A DNA stretch of 64,000 nt from Ophthalmolycus amberensis. Lineage: Eukaryota > Chordata > Actinopteri > Perciformes > Zoarcidae. Both the position numbers and the translations under genes were made by a program. The notes below the pieces were generated by a model, which had not been told where the DNA came from, searched no databases, and saw only the letters and a list, made by a program, of their open reading frames with translations. Numbering within the stretch: position 1 is the stretch's first letter; each line of letters starts with the position of its first letter. Location of the stretch: contig JAFEUB010001207.1 of NCBI GenBank assembly GCA_024529925.1, forward strand, positions 996,697 to 1,060,696. The letters run 5' to 3'. Shown one piece after another: positions 1 to 12,198 of the stretch.

Positions 1-889
1 TGGTTGTGTGTGCCTGTGCATGATTTTGATTGTGAATAGCATAGAGAGAGAGGTACAGTAATAGAGCTGACAGAGAGTTCACACTGTAACTCATACAACA
101 TGGAGTTATGAGAGTGTAAGCTTGTTCTTTCAGGGCTGTTTTCCACACATGCTTGTATAGGCAGCTAACTTTGGCGAATACCATATTTGGAAAAAAAAGG
201 CTATAGGAATAATATTGTTATTTTTGGGGGCAATAATGAATAATATTTGATATTTTTCCAAATGATACTTTTCTTTGAAAACCCTTCTCAACTCACTTCA
301 AAAAAACATCCTGAAACCTGCATCAACGTTGTGCCCACTGCAGGATTCCAGAGGTCTGACCGCACCGCTAGTTCTTACTATGATACCACACACGCTTGGA
401 ACACGGAGTATCATTCGTGCTTAGTGGAAACCTAAACTTACTAACTCCTCACTGATCTTTTGTAAGCTGCATACAGTAGAAAGTTGGCCAGTCCAGATAT
501 TATTTAACATGCAGCGTACAGTGACAGAATCAGACTGATTCTAAATGGAAATCATTGGACTAACTCTGTCCTCAGTACAATTCTCATTTCTACTGTAGCG
601 TAGGATTCCTGGTAATAGGTGATGTGATTCAGTCCTATTGAACCACAAGAGGGCACTACTCCGGGTATATCATTCAGTGAGCCAGTCAGAAACAGGTCCA
701 CTCACACTGTATTACCTGCTTAATCTGAAGTACTTTGGAACAGTGTTAGAGGGCTGTGGTCAGAGAGACAGACCACATGTGACTTATAGCCCTCAACTCA
801 CAGTAGCATCTGTTCTGCACTCTCCTTTTTCCAAACCCTTTCCACTTCTTTGTAATGCCTCATACAACTCCTCCCCTCCCACCCGACAG
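1..889. other. Upstream intron of CFAP58
   Basis: No exon-like open frame with splice sites is visible before the acceptor at 888-889. The sequence is AT-rich and non-repetitive by eye. By inference it belongs to the intron preceding the first visible CFAP58 exon. Confidence 0.6.
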
Positions 890-3800
890 ATGAGAGAAGA
901 GGAGGTGAATCAGATGCGTCAGGAGATTGCCAAACAAACAAAGATGAGAGAAGCCGTCCAGAAGAAGTTCCACCAGATGGAGGATCAGAAAGCTGACGTG
1001 GACGTGCAGAGGGAGACACTGCGAGCTCAGATCGCTGGTCTGGAGAAAGGTACGGGGGCTCGCCATGCTGAATCACAGACACACTTAATGAACATCATCC
1101 TCCCTTTGTTCCCACTTTGCATTATTTTGTTTCTCCTTTATGATTCGTAGAATTAGGCTACTTGATTCTGTACTGCAATGCAATCATTTTCATTCAGATG
1201 TAAAACAGTGTTCTTAAGACCTGCTAACTTACTTAAGATGACATATGCTGTGGTTACACTTGTCTCTTGTGTGGCTTTTGTGACGTGTACACACACGTGT
1301 ATCCACACGTGTCACTTCAAGGCGACCTGCCTGATCGGATAGCGGTCGGATATATATTTCTTGGTCTAAAGTACGGCTGTAAAATGATGGATGAACACAT
1401 TTCATTTCCAATGAGTTCTATAAAGTCCCCTGTTATTTGGGCTGCTTACTCTTCCTCCCTGTAGCCTTGTTTTAGTTAAGAAAAGCCATCAACAAAGCTC
1501 CGCTAATTCAGTAATAAACATCTTCCCATGAATTCGTCACAATAAAGCTTGTATTTTGAAGCAGCAAAATCAGGAAATGTTTGCAGCGTTTTCATCAACA
1601 GGACTCAGACAGCATGTTCCAGCTGTGCCCCTTTCCTCCTCTCCTCCCTCTGCTCCCCTCGGTAGAGGAACTCCCGTGTCGGAGGAAGATGATGGTGACC
1701 TCCGTTTGATAAATTGTCTGTTTACACCTCACTGAGATCACAATTGTGAGCCAGGTCACCTCGGCACGTGGTCTGGTTGATCGGATTCCATTGTGAGCCA
1801 GATCTTATCTCGGCGCGTACAGACTTGACAGTTATTGTGTGCGGGCATGATCGCATGACAAAAGTCGCATTAGAAAGTGTAACCACGGCTGTTATGGTAC
1901 ACTCATGAAACAGAACGAGTTCATAATCAACACTTTTGGCTTTGACCATCTATACAAACTGGGCCCACCTTTCTTCCCCCACAGATCTTGAATCTTCCCA
2001 AAAGCAAGTTGAAACGGACAAGAAAGCTCTAGACGAGCTAATCCGAGAGAGAGACATCTTAAATAAGGTATGCGTTGCAGAGCACCTTAGGTTCTTGCAA
2101 ACGGAGGTACCTGTGTGATGTACTATAGACGGAGAACAGCAGTGACCCACAGGGTATTTATGCTGCTGTCTACATCATTTACTCATGCTCCTGTATTTGT
2201 GTGTATGATCCCATTCAATAGAACATGATCAAAGCCGCCCAGTCTACTGAGAAACAGCAGAACCTTGTGAAGCTCCTGGAGCAGGACAAGAAGACCTTGG
2301 AGCACGAGATCAGTGGCTACCGCCAGGAGGCCCAGAAGCAGCGCAAGATCATCCAACAGCTGGAGAAAGAGCGCGACCGCTACATCAACGAGACCAGCAA
2401 CCTCATGCAGAAGGCAAGTTATGCAGAAGAGAGCTAATTAATTGCATTTCATACCGCTTCACACAATGCTTTTCAGCTATTTATCATCACACGGTTGGGG
2501 AACCTGACGTCAGCGTTTGTGTGTCTGAGGGGAACTCTTCTCCGGTCCACAGGTGCAACAAAAAATGAGTGACGTTGAAGCAAGAGAGACGGAGATATTT
2601 GATTGGAGGAAGAAGGTCACTGAGGTGGAGTGCAAGCTCAAACAGCAAGAGAAGCTGCTGGAGTCTGTCGTGGCTGAAAGGAACCTCTACAGCAAAAACC
2701 TCATCGAGGTTCAGGTACGAAAACACAGCTGATCACAGGAGGGAGAGCAGGTCGAACATTTATCAAAGGGTTGGTGGTTCGATCCCTGGCTCGTCCTGTC
2801 CACATGTCGAAGTATGCATTACACCGAGAGTTACCAGGAAATGGGAAATGTCGAACTGATATTAATACGCCTCCACCCTGGTGAAAGTTGTGGCCAGAGG
2901 CAATATGTTTTCAGGTTGTCCATCAGTCGGTTTGTCCTTCCATCATGAACATGATGGAAGGAATTTCTTCAAATTTGGCACAAACGTTCGCTTGGACTCA
3001 AGAATGAACTGATTTGAATTTGCTGGTCAAAGGTCACTGTGACCTTGATATGCTAGTTATGACAATTTTACAGAAATGTCTAATATGATACTATTGTCTT
3101 TTCCCACCCTTCTTTCACTATCTGTCTCTCTCCTCAGGAAGAGATTGCAGAGATGAAGAGGAAGATGAAGACCATGAACAACCAGGTCACCCGACTGAGA
3201 GACGAGATGACTGGAAAGGAGCTGGCCCTTACCAAGGGTCAGCAGGAACACAAGCATCTGGAGAAGGACAATGAGGCCCTCAAGGTATTGCAGCCTGCCT
3301 CATTGGTTCATCGTGGGCTGTGCCTTTGAGTTCCTCATCATCATTTAAACAAACAGTGTGTAACATTTGGGGGATTCATTGGCAGAACTTGAATATAAAC
3401 ACACATATAAACATTAGTGTACAATCACTTGAAACTAAAAATCATTATGTTTTTGGTAGCTTAGAAAAAACGTTACTGGTGCTTCATATAGTATATTATA
3501 GTACTTTTTAATGTTTAGGTGTCCTTTAATATCACGCAGCGTGCATCTCCTCTGCTCTCTCTGTTGGGCTGTGCTCAAAGCGGAAAGGAGGACAGGAGGA
3601 CAGGAGGACAGAGGATAGGAGGACAGGGGGACAGGAGGATAGGAGGACAGGGGGACAGGAGGACAGAGGATAGGAGGACAGGGGGACAGGAGGACAGAGG
3701 ATAGGAGGACAGGAGGACAGAGGATAGGGGGACAGGAGGACAGAGGATAGGGCATGGGTATGAGCATGAACTGTATTTCATCTGTTGAAAGTTGCCTTGT

Positions 3801-5800
3801 CAAGAAGCACTGGGAACCATTGCCCCACTTCTTATCTAAAGATGAACCAGCCATTAACCAGGACTGGTTTTTACTTGTTTAGGGCCTCCTTCATTGCCTA
3901 AGTTGTGTGCATGTGTGCACCCATGTCTGTGTCCTGCTACAGGGGGAGCTGCAGCTGATGAAGCTCCAGCTTGAAGAAACGAAGCAGCGTGTTGACAGTC
4001 AGAAAGCAGAGCAGCAAAAACTGCAGAAGATTATAGCCGACGCCGATGCGGAGCAGGTCCAACAGAAGAAACAACTGGACCAGGTAAAGAAAGAGAGGGA
4101 GGTAGACTAGAATACGTAGGGACAGAGGATGACAAGCAGAGACTTGTATCTGATTTATTTGTTGGCAAAACGTCTCTCAAGGTGGTCAGGGAGCGAGACA
4201 ACCTGGGCAAACAGCTGCTGCACCGCAACGATGAGCGTGCGCTGCTCTATGAGAAGATCAGGATCCAGCAGTCGATCCTGAGCAAGGGGGACTTCCACTA
4301 CAGCCAGCGGATGGATGACATCCGCCTGCTCAAGCTGGAGATCAAGAGGCTCCGACGCAAGAAGAGCATCCTGGACAAGACTGTTCACAACACAGAGGAC
4401 CTGAGGTAAAGAGAGAGGAGGGCCTGGGCAGGATGAAGAGAACAGGAAGTGGAGGAGGTTGAACAGAGACAGTCAGCGGTGAATTGTTGAAAGAGAAGAA
4501 TTTGGAGTAGAGAAGGAGGACAGGATGGAAAAAGAATTGCAAAGGTTGAATATAAATATTAAATATTTACTCAAATCTAGACTTTTTTAAGACATCTTAG
4601 TGAAATCCTCAGGCATGTAAATAGTGCTTTTACCAGTGAATATTTGTGAGAGTCATGTCTGAAAAGCTCTGATCATGTCTAGTTGCAGAAAGTCAGAGGT
4701 GCTCCGCAGGGTTAATTAACTCATTTACTGCCAAGCACAATTTGTGCCGGCTTCACTACGTCGAGTACAAACTAAGCTTTAGTGTTTTACTTGTTTGGAT
4801 AATGTTGTATGTGAGAACCGTGGGAAATAGGATTTGTTGTTTCACAGGCGAGAGCTGTTCCACCTGCAGAGGGAGCTGCTTAGAGAGAGGACGAGGAACA
4901 GCGTCCTGGAGGAACAGCTGCAGCCCATAAATATTCACAGATGGAGGCGACTGGAGGTGAAGCACTTGTTGTCTGTGTGGATTAGCTTAGCCAATACAAC
5001 CCAAGCCTCTGTTTTTCTCTCCTTTTCAGTGACATGAGCATGAGTTTTTTTCTAAAAGACCATTCACACACTTCAAGCACAGTGTCATCATTCAAAGAGG
5101 AAAAGATCAGGCCGTTAACAGCTAAAGGACTCTCTCTCTGCAGGGCAGTGATCCCGGCAAATACGAACTCATCCAGAAGATTCAGGCCTTACAAAAACGA
5201 CTAATCGCCAAGACCCAAGAGCTGGAGGAACACGAACTCCTATTACAGGTAAACACTTGACACTCTCCTTAATGAACCGTGTACACAAGTACACACACTC
5301 AATGTACACACTGAGTTTGATAGTTAGTTGTGTAAGTCCCGTGTTTTTTGATACATCTTCATAACTATATGGCATCAGAAACTAGGGTTGATTTAAGTTA
5401 TTATTCACTATATGGAATCTGTCATTAGTTCCATATATGATCCATTTTGTCATTAGGCCTTAAAGGGACAGTGTGTTGGATTTAGTGGTGTGATTGCAGT
5501 TTGCAACCAACTGAATGCCCCTCCGCTCACTCCTCCCAATCCAAGACGGTAAGCCGCCGAGTGCAAGACCGTGGTGAAGCTGAGAGGCCATCCTCATCGT
5601 AATAACTCGACTTTAGAAGCAACAAATGTCACGTGGCAGCTGGCTTTACCACGGTTTTGTACTTTGTGGCTCACGTTACTACAGTTCAAAATGCAACACA
5701 CTGGCACTTTAAAGGATGCGGCTGATGATATTCTTAAATTTGATTACTGCCAACAAGTCCCATGAATTGACCCAAACCAATAATACATTTGTCTGTGAAA

Positions 5801-5852
<52 letters not shown>

Positions 5853-8142
5853 TGTATATGCGGGTCACAAATATCTTCTTTCATTTTGAAAAAGGGCACA
5901 ATAACTTCAGTAAATTAGCTGACCACTGTAGTTGTACCCAAATAAGAATAAATAGTGCATTTGTTGGGGACTATTTTCCTAGGCGGATTAATCCACATTT
6001 TCTATCCACATCCACACACATGGCAGGACGGTGTGTGTGGGATTGAGTCAAAGTAAACTACATTGTGTGTTCATGGTGATGAAGGAACATGTCTCCTAGT
6101 GCTTCAGTGAGGCTCACTCATGTGTTTTAATAGAGATATGGAAGAGAGAAAGAATACATAACAGACTCAACCAATACCAGATACTTTAATTGTTAACAAT
6201 TAGAAAAATGTATCACCCACGTTATGTTGTATGTATTTTGCATTATATTATTATGTTGGTTGTGGCCAAAAACTTTTAAGACTGATGTTTTTCCGTGTTG
6301 TCGTGATTCTGTGTTTTAAAGCCTCTATGTGTAGAATTTGATTATGTCTGACTTTAGCACGATTTGGTGGTAGTAGCAAGGAAGACACTGTGACATCGAG
6401 CAACACACGCCCCTCCTGGTGACACAGACTGTGAAGAGCATGTAGGCTCACTCACTCACTCATTCTACCTCTCCATCATCTGTTGAATGTCCCTTCCTTT
6501 TATTTCCCCACCAAGGAAAAGGAGAAGCTGTATGTGGAGCTGAAGCACATAATGGCCCGGCAGCCGGGTCCAGAGGCAGCTGAGCAGCTCCAGCAGTGCC
6601 AGTGGACCATCAGAGAGAGAACTAAAAAGCTCCAGGTCATCACACAACTCCCCTTTTCACTAGTCGCATCATACAGCTTGTTTCATGTTGTGTTTCTTCT
6701 TGTGTCTCACACCTTCATGTCTTCTTATTTTTGTATTTGACCCTATCATATTCTGGATTTCTCAAGTCAACTATATCTTCTTTGGTCCCTCACAATCCTA
6801 TGCAAGCCTTGAGAGGCAATACAGAAAGTCCTGGTGGTGCTGATTTAAATAGTTTTCTCTCCTGTGTTTATGACTTAAGAACAGATGAAAGAAAAAGATT
6901 TTGCCAGGATGATCTTTTTAAGTTACTTTTTTCCTCTGTGTGACTAAAGGTTTGTTGTTGTTGCACTCGTTTTGTGCAGCATGTTCTAAATATGACTAAA
7001 AGCATTCATGTTTTCATGTTTCTCCATGCTCTCTAATCACAAGCTACACATATTGTATGTTATGTTAAATTAAAACTATCCTGGAAGAAAGCACAACAGT
7101 TTTTAGTCCTCTTTAGAACGTGGGGTCATGGTGCACTTCAGCCTCTGGTGACCACATGAGTATTACAGCAACAATAGACAATCAAAAAGAAATCACCTCT
7201 TTTACAGATGGAAAAAAGTAACTTCAAAAAGTTATCCAGGCAAATGTTCTTTCCTCCTGTTCTTAAGTCATGAAATGATTTTGATCAGACTTTCCTTACT
7301 GACATGTCAGACCTCTGTGGCCATTACAAACTGAAGGCCACTGTGTACATGTAGCATATTCACTTATTCTACCAAATGAAATTCATAAACTTAAAGCCTT
7401 AGTCAGAATGAAATCTTCAGTATGTTTCTGTTCGGATGAAGGATTCTCATGAAATGTTTTTAATTATGTAGAACAAGTTGTCTAAATACAGTACGTGCCA
7501 AACTCCATCAGATCATTTCAATTTGTTGTCCGATACAAATACATGTGAGTTGATACTGTATCAGACAGTTCATCCATTCACTTTCTTTGTATCAAATGAT
7601 CTTCACGAATACAGCTCACTGCTTAACTGTCCATGTGTATGTTAAGACATGACACTCATCTATATGAGGACAGGTGCAGCACCTGATTGCAGGTCAAAGC
7701 TGTACCTGTTTGCTTCTCCACGTTCTAACACACAATGATGTCATCTTTTTCTGATTTCACAGGCGTTGGTAGCAGAGGTGAGATTGCTCGACTCAAAGAT
7801 GAACGAGTACAAAAGTGAGAATCAAAGATTAGCTAATGAGCTAGCAAACACAAAGAAGAAGTACCTCAGCCAGAAAAAGCTTCACAGGTGAGGTTGATCT
7901 TTGTCATTTTAATGAAGTACTATTGATTTGTTCAACATGCACAATTCATTTGATGCAGGGAACAACATGTACCATCGAGTGATAGCTTAGCTCGGTCTCT
8001 GACGCCCTGGATCTCTGTGTGTCTCATCAGCGAGCAGAGGACCAGGACCACGGTGGAGCAGCTGGAAGCCCTGCCCCAGCTGAGCAGCAAACCTCACTTC
8101 ACTGGAGGAGGCTTCAGGATCGACAACCCTGTGAGACGATAA
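890..8142 (+). CDS. cfap58: CFAP58 (CCDC147), 3' 12 coding exons; 5' end outside window
   Basis: Cilia- and flagella-associated protein 58 is a long coiled-coil protein of motile axonemes and sperm flagella. Exons, by reading frame and splice sites: 890-1049, 1985-2067, 2222-2413, 2553-2714, 3138-3284, 3943-4083, 4182-4405, 4848-4956, 5144-5248, 6516-6635, 7763-7887, 8031-8142. They join in phase to 559 residues plus a TAA stop. From memory of the family (about 870 residues) roughly the first 310 are missing upstream. The product is almost all heptad-rich, charged coiled coil (Lys/Glu/Gln), with family-typical stretches such as IFDWRKKV, NLYSKNLIE and MNEYKSENQRLANELANTKK. The last exon ends in a short non-coiled tail (GGGFRIDNPVRR). 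Intron 2414-2552 uses a GC donor. The donors at 6636 (GTCATC) and 1050 (GTACGG) are weak matches. The identity is from recognition, not a search. Confidence 0.93.
2742..2835 (+). repeat. tRNA-derived SINE-like fragment
   Basis: This lies in a CFAP58 intron. It contains a pol III B-box-like GGTTCGATCCC at about 2776-2786, followed by text (CTGTCCACATGTCGAAGT) that I recall from abundant teleost tRNA-derived SINEs. The A box and a full tRNA-like fold are not evident, so it is a decayed fragment rather than a tRNA gene. Confidence 0.5.
2866..3060. repeat. Teleost interspersed repeat fragment
   Basis: Stretches such as CTTCAAATTTGGCACAAACG and TTGGACTCAAGAATGAACTG, ending in GGTCACTGTGACCTT, match by recollection a very common fish interspersed repeat. 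It lies intronic in CFAP58, just upstream of the exon at 3138. No class is assigned. Confidence 0.5.
3350..3535 (+). repeat. Interspersed repeat, same family as 38250-39345 and 5457-5740
   Basis: The start ACAGTGTGTAACATTTGGGG resembles the family boundary seen in reverse at about 39345 (AAGGGACAGTGTGTAGCATT) and again at about 5462 (AAAGGGACAGTGTGTTGGAT). It is an intronic, diverged copy. The class is unknown to me. Confidence 0.45.
3586..3752 (+). repeat. GGACAGGAGGACAGAGGATA minisatellite
   Basis: About 165 bp of purine-rich tandem copies built from GGACAGGA and GGACAGAGGATAGGA blocks, in a CFAP58 intron. Both strands remain open as low-complexity ORFs, which I regard as non-genic. The G-run spacing could favour G-quadruplex formation on the + strand (inference). 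Confidence 0.9.
5457..5745 (+). repeat. Interspersed repeat copy in CFAP58 intron
   Basis: It begins with TTAAAGGGACAGTGTGTTGG, like the repeat boundary at about 39345 (reverse strand), and contains a segment resembling the 38350-38460 portion (CACGTTACTACAG versus CATGTTATCACAG). It is a diverged member of the same teleost repeat family. Confidence 0.4.
5803..5851. repeat. (TA)n microsatellite
   Basis: An uninterrupted TA dinucleotide tract of about 24 units in the CFAP58 intron between exons 5144-5248 and 6516-6635. Confidence 0.97.
6871..7270. repeat. Imperfect long inverted repeat in CFAP58 intron
   Basis: The arm at 6871-6937 (starting TGACTTAAGAACAG) is an imperfect reverse complement of 7205-7270 (ending CTGTTCTTAAGTCA). 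The shared inner blocks are AGTTACTTTTTTCC / GGAAAAAAGTAACT, and the loop is about 267 bp. The CFAP58 pre-mRNA could fold here into a long hairpin. It may be a decayed fold-back element. Confidence 0.65.
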
Positions 8143-11100
8143 TGGCCTTTATATGACGGGAGATGTGATTCACCTTCAGACATCTTTTACATCATTCGAA
8201 ATGAGAAAACATTCAGTACCACATAACCTGACATCATCAGCAAGTGAAAGGTTTTTAATCATAATGATATTCAGAAGAAGACTTTCACAATGTGGATGCA
8301 CATTGGGCGAGAAGATATTTTTGATCAAAATATAAATATTGAGCAACTAATGAAGTTTCCCTTTACCTTGAGGTATAAACTAGACCTCTGCAGGTTTGGA
8401 GGTAGGGTTGTTGTGATATACTGTATTGACATTAACCATGATATTTAACAATGCACATATGGTGATATTGTCTAAATAATGCACCGTCTCTTAAGTCAGG
8501 CTTTTGTACAGTTGCAGTGTCTCCCTACACTCTTGAGTGTAATTCAATTGCAAAAATATTGACAAAACGCTAAATAAACAAAGTTGAAGGTGAATTTGAC
8601 AGATTTTCTATAGATATCGAAATAATAACATTGTTGTAAATTCTTTTGACCAGCTGATATTATGACATATTTGGAAGGGACTTTGTAAAGACAGAACCAT
8701 AGAAGAAAATCATTCAGCACATCACTGCTGTAAAATACATATCCAGCTACATGGAATATAATCAGAACAAATCATGAACAGGTTCCCTACGGGAGACACT
8801 GCTGTATAGACCGTCTTATAACACGTCTACTATATATTTATCTAAAGAGAGCGTAAAGACAAGGTTCTGTGCTGCTGTTTGTGATCTATTGTATGTTGAA
8901 TTGTCCTCTTATAACAGCAGTCCAAATGCTGAAAGTTCTATTCATTAATGTTTGACACGATATTATAAAGTTTGGACTAGAGGGTCATCTGACCACGACT
9001 TGTCCCCTCGGTCAGACCTCCCTCCTTCAGCCTTTAGGGTGGACAGACCGTCACTCCTGTGTTCTTTAGCTGTCTTGTTTGTATTGACCTGTAAAGCACT
9101 TGAAGAGTACTGCATAAGAGAGGTGCTCTGTGAATAAACTGCTCTTTACTTTTCAACAACAAGCGTGTTGCCTGATTGCATCAACAATCCGAGAATATAA
9201 ACTGTTCAGAAACATTTGACTGCAGTATATCTACTCAAGAGATTTGGAAAAGAGATGATGTATATTGGGGAGGTCTGATATTTAATTAAAAGAAGGAAAG
9301 ACAGCAGAACAGACAGATTGTCTGCACCAGAATGAATCAAAATGTCGCAAAGGAGCCTGTCACAGTCCTACAGTCAGGGACACAGTGAGAGCACCCAGGG
9401 GCCCAGGGTCAATGCTTTATTGTCTGTGTCGCCTCTGATTATAGTAGCATATAATATACAATAAGATATCATGTGGCATATTTGAAATCACGCTCTTTTT
9501 GTCTTGAGCAGATCACCACTATGTCAGCAAAGTACTGACAAGACAAAACTACATTCCATCTCCTGGCATACTTTTGAAATACATGGATGAAAATGGTGTT
9601 TTTACAATTACATTGTTCTCTAAAAATATTATTTACGGCAATATAGATTTTGTATTACATGTATGTATTTTCAGCATGGGACACCCAATGAAAGGATTTG
9701 CATGAGCTGCAGAATCTAATTATAACGTCTCATTCACACAGAGAGTCTATGGGGGTGTGTTCTTTAATCCTCATAGCTTAAGTCCTGTTATCGTCTCCTT
9801 TGACAAGTTATGACTCACAGATGAAGACACAAAAGCTGAAGCTTCTCTCATTCCTGTGGTGCTGTGGCCTTGTTTTTACTTTGAGGACTGGGTGTTCCAA
9901 TCCCTCCAAGCGTTTGATGTGGACCGATGCAGCGGAGGATCCCCCTTAAAGACCGAATGCAGGGCCAACAGTGTTCCTTGGATACCCAACTGATCCATTA
10001 TTTAGCTCATTAAGAAAGGTTGAAGGTCTGTTAATCAGTCAAATTAGTTGCTGAAGTGTTTGAGTGAACAATCTCTCTCCATTCAATTCTGACAGCTGTC
10101 ATTGTGACCACATCACTTGTAAGATTTTGTGTCAAAATGTCACCAAATATGCAGCTACTCTCTTTCTGCAGTTCAGCTATTTCCATACCAACCGTGCTGG
10201 CACACATTACAAATGTAGCCTATATTTAGCTCTTATTAAGCTAAATTCATAAAGAAAATAGGCCACACACTGTGTCCCATCTCCTCAATTAAAAGCAGCA
10301 CATAAGGCTAACTGGTAGCTTTTACTGCTAGCTACGTATTCCTCTCTGGTGCCTTTGCCAGTGCAATACTGGTATAACCATGGCAACCAGCGTCTGTGCC
10401 CTGCTGGGCTGTGTGAGCTATGTTGCCGCAGAAAGTGGAGGCCTCTGACAGGCCAGATCTCCTTTCTCTCCTTTTCTCCCCCTTTCTCCCCCTTTCATTC
10501 TCCTGTGTGGAGAAGAAGCAGCTGCTTGCAGAGACTAAAGACGCTGGTGTTTGGTCATGATGCGTCACACTAATGATCACGACTGGTGAGACAGGTGATA
10601 AGCTTTGTCAGGCAACAGTGTCTCCTCAACACTTGACGAGCTGACACAATACATGCATTTACAATCTCATTCTGGCCCTTTGTTCTCAACAGAATACGAG
10701 TTATTTTACTCCTCAAGTTTAAATTTCTCTCCTGGATCCAAAAAGGCACGTCTGCACCGTGTTGTTGCCTCTCTTAACTTTGACTGCAGCGATAGAAAAG
10801 TCATCTTCATAAGCAGTCCCAATATGGCCACAGGTCTGAGACAATTGCAGTTGAAGCACTCGGAGGGCTCACAGACTGTTGGGCTTGTTGTGAGGTCGTT
10901 CCTTTATCGTGCCGCTCTATATGAAGGACTCCCTTTGGTGACACACTTTGTAGCGCTGACATCGATTTAAGGGTGACAAGCTGGAAGATCGAGGAGACGA
11001 GGGGGAAAAAAGGCAGAAAATCAGGAAAAGAGAAAGGCAATGGAAAGAAATGTGTTAGTTTGCACGATAAGCAGGTAGCAGGGACTGCATGTAAAGTTAG

Positions 11101-11370
11101 AAAGTGGAGAAGTGAGCGAATGGAGCAATAATGTGGCAGAGGCGATGTCGTATATGACACCAAAGTATAACGCTGCAGTTTAGAAACTCATTTTAGATGG
11201 CCTCCGCTCATCACTGCTTTTCAGAAGCTTTGTAATCAAGCAGCAACTGTATAAAACTAATAAATCCAACAATGAATGGCTTCTGTGGTAAGTTATCCAT
11301 TCATCCATGTTGAAAGGAGCCGTCGTTGTCGTTAGCCTTTAGCTGAAGCCTATCGAGGGATAGATGATGA
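8143..11370. other. CFAP58 3' UTR and intergenic DNA; no gene seen
   Basis: Candidate AATAAA signals for CFAP58 lie at 8573-8578 and 9133-9138; I cannot tell which is used. The rest of the 3.2 kb is AT-rich. The few open frames (for example 10605-10970) have no recognisable protein and no splice context, so I see no gene. Confidence 0.6.
8573..8578 (+). terminator. Candidate CFAP58 polyadenylation signal
   Basis: An AATAAA hexamer 431 bp after the CFAP58 stop. A second one lies at 9133-9138. This is assigned by position only. Confidence 0.3.
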
Positions 11371-11378
11371 CCCATGAT
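11371..11378. repeat. Left target-site duplication CCCATGAT
   Basis: This octamer directly abuts the left terminal inverted repeat and is identical to 37791-37798. Eight bp is the standard duplication length for hAT transposases. Confidence 0.8.
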
Positions 11379-11644
11379 CAGTGGTGTATAAAAAAAGAAT
11401 ATCCACTTGATGCATCAGGTCAGTGTTGTGAGAAAGGACGCCTGCCTTGTAAACTCCTATGGGCCTGATTTGAACACAATAGGCAAAGGTTTTGCTCAAG
11501 CTGAATCTGCAATTGGGCGACTGCTACCATCATAACTCCATCTGATCATCCACAACATGACTCAAATATCAAAACATGATCAATACTAAAGCAGCAACAC
11601 AGTCATTACTTGAAACTGAAAAATGTCCTGTTCATCTTCAAAAG

Positions 11645-11945
11645 ACAATTCTATTAGAATGTAAAGAAGTTACATTTTATTAGAATGTAGCTTCTTTACA
11701 TTCTATTAGAATGTAAAGAAGCTACAGTGTATTAGAATGTAAATTCTTTACATTCTATTAGAATGTAAAGAAGTTACATTGTATTAGAATGTAAAGAAGC
11801 TACATTGTATTAGAATGTAACTTCTTTACATTCTATTAGAATGTAAAGAAGTTACATTGTATTAGAATGTAAAGAAGCTACATTGTATTAGAATGTAACT
11901 TCTTTACATTCTATTAGAATGTAAAGAAGTTACATTGTATTCGAA
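11645..11945. repeat. Left subterminal palindromic AT-rich array
   Basis: About 300 bp built from TTAGAATGTAAAGAAG and its complement. The segments TTACATTCTA and TAGAATGTAA are repeatedly juxtaposed as near-perfect palindromes with a single central base. The same motif recurs at 36771-36855 near the right end of the giant element. It could form hairpins or cruciforms; a transposase-binding role is speculative. Confidence 0.9.
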
Positions 11946-11965
11946 CATTACATTGTAAGTTACAT

Positions 11966-12198
11966 TGTATCCTCTGCTTGCTTGCCTCCCTGCCTGCCTC
12001 CCTCCCTCTGCTTGCTTGCCTCTCTGCCTGCCTGCCTCCCTCCCTCCCTCTGCTTGCTTGCCTCCCCCCCACCCTCCCTCTGCTTGCGTGCTTGCTTGCC
12101 TGCCTCCCTCCCTCTTCTTGCTTGCTTGCCTCCCTCCCTCCCTCCCTCTCTCCCTCCCTCTGCTTGCTTGCCTCCCTCCCTCCCTCTGCTTGCTTGCA
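11966..12198 (+). repeat. Left CTTGC/CCTCC pyrimidine minisatellite
   Basis: About 230 bp of irregular CTGCTTGCTTGCCTCC and CCTGCCTCCCTC units, purine-free apart from G in TGC/TGCC. It keeps several frames open on both strands (Leu/Pro/Cys-rich or Arg/Gly/Glu-rich), which I treat as low-complexity artefacts. The same repeat on the same strand lies at 36674-36769. Confidence 0.92.

Noticed and set aside
638..1150. A 170-residue ORF as an independent gene
   Set aside because: Only 890-1049 is CFAP58-like and it is bounded by splice sites; the rest is intron read-through.
2742..2835. A tRNA gene
   Set aside because: Only a B box is present; there is no A box or cloverleaf. It is better read as a SINE fragment.
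10605..10970. A 121-residue ORF upstream of the giant element
   Set aside because: There is no recognisable protein, no splice context and an overlapping antisense frame; the length is within chance expectation.
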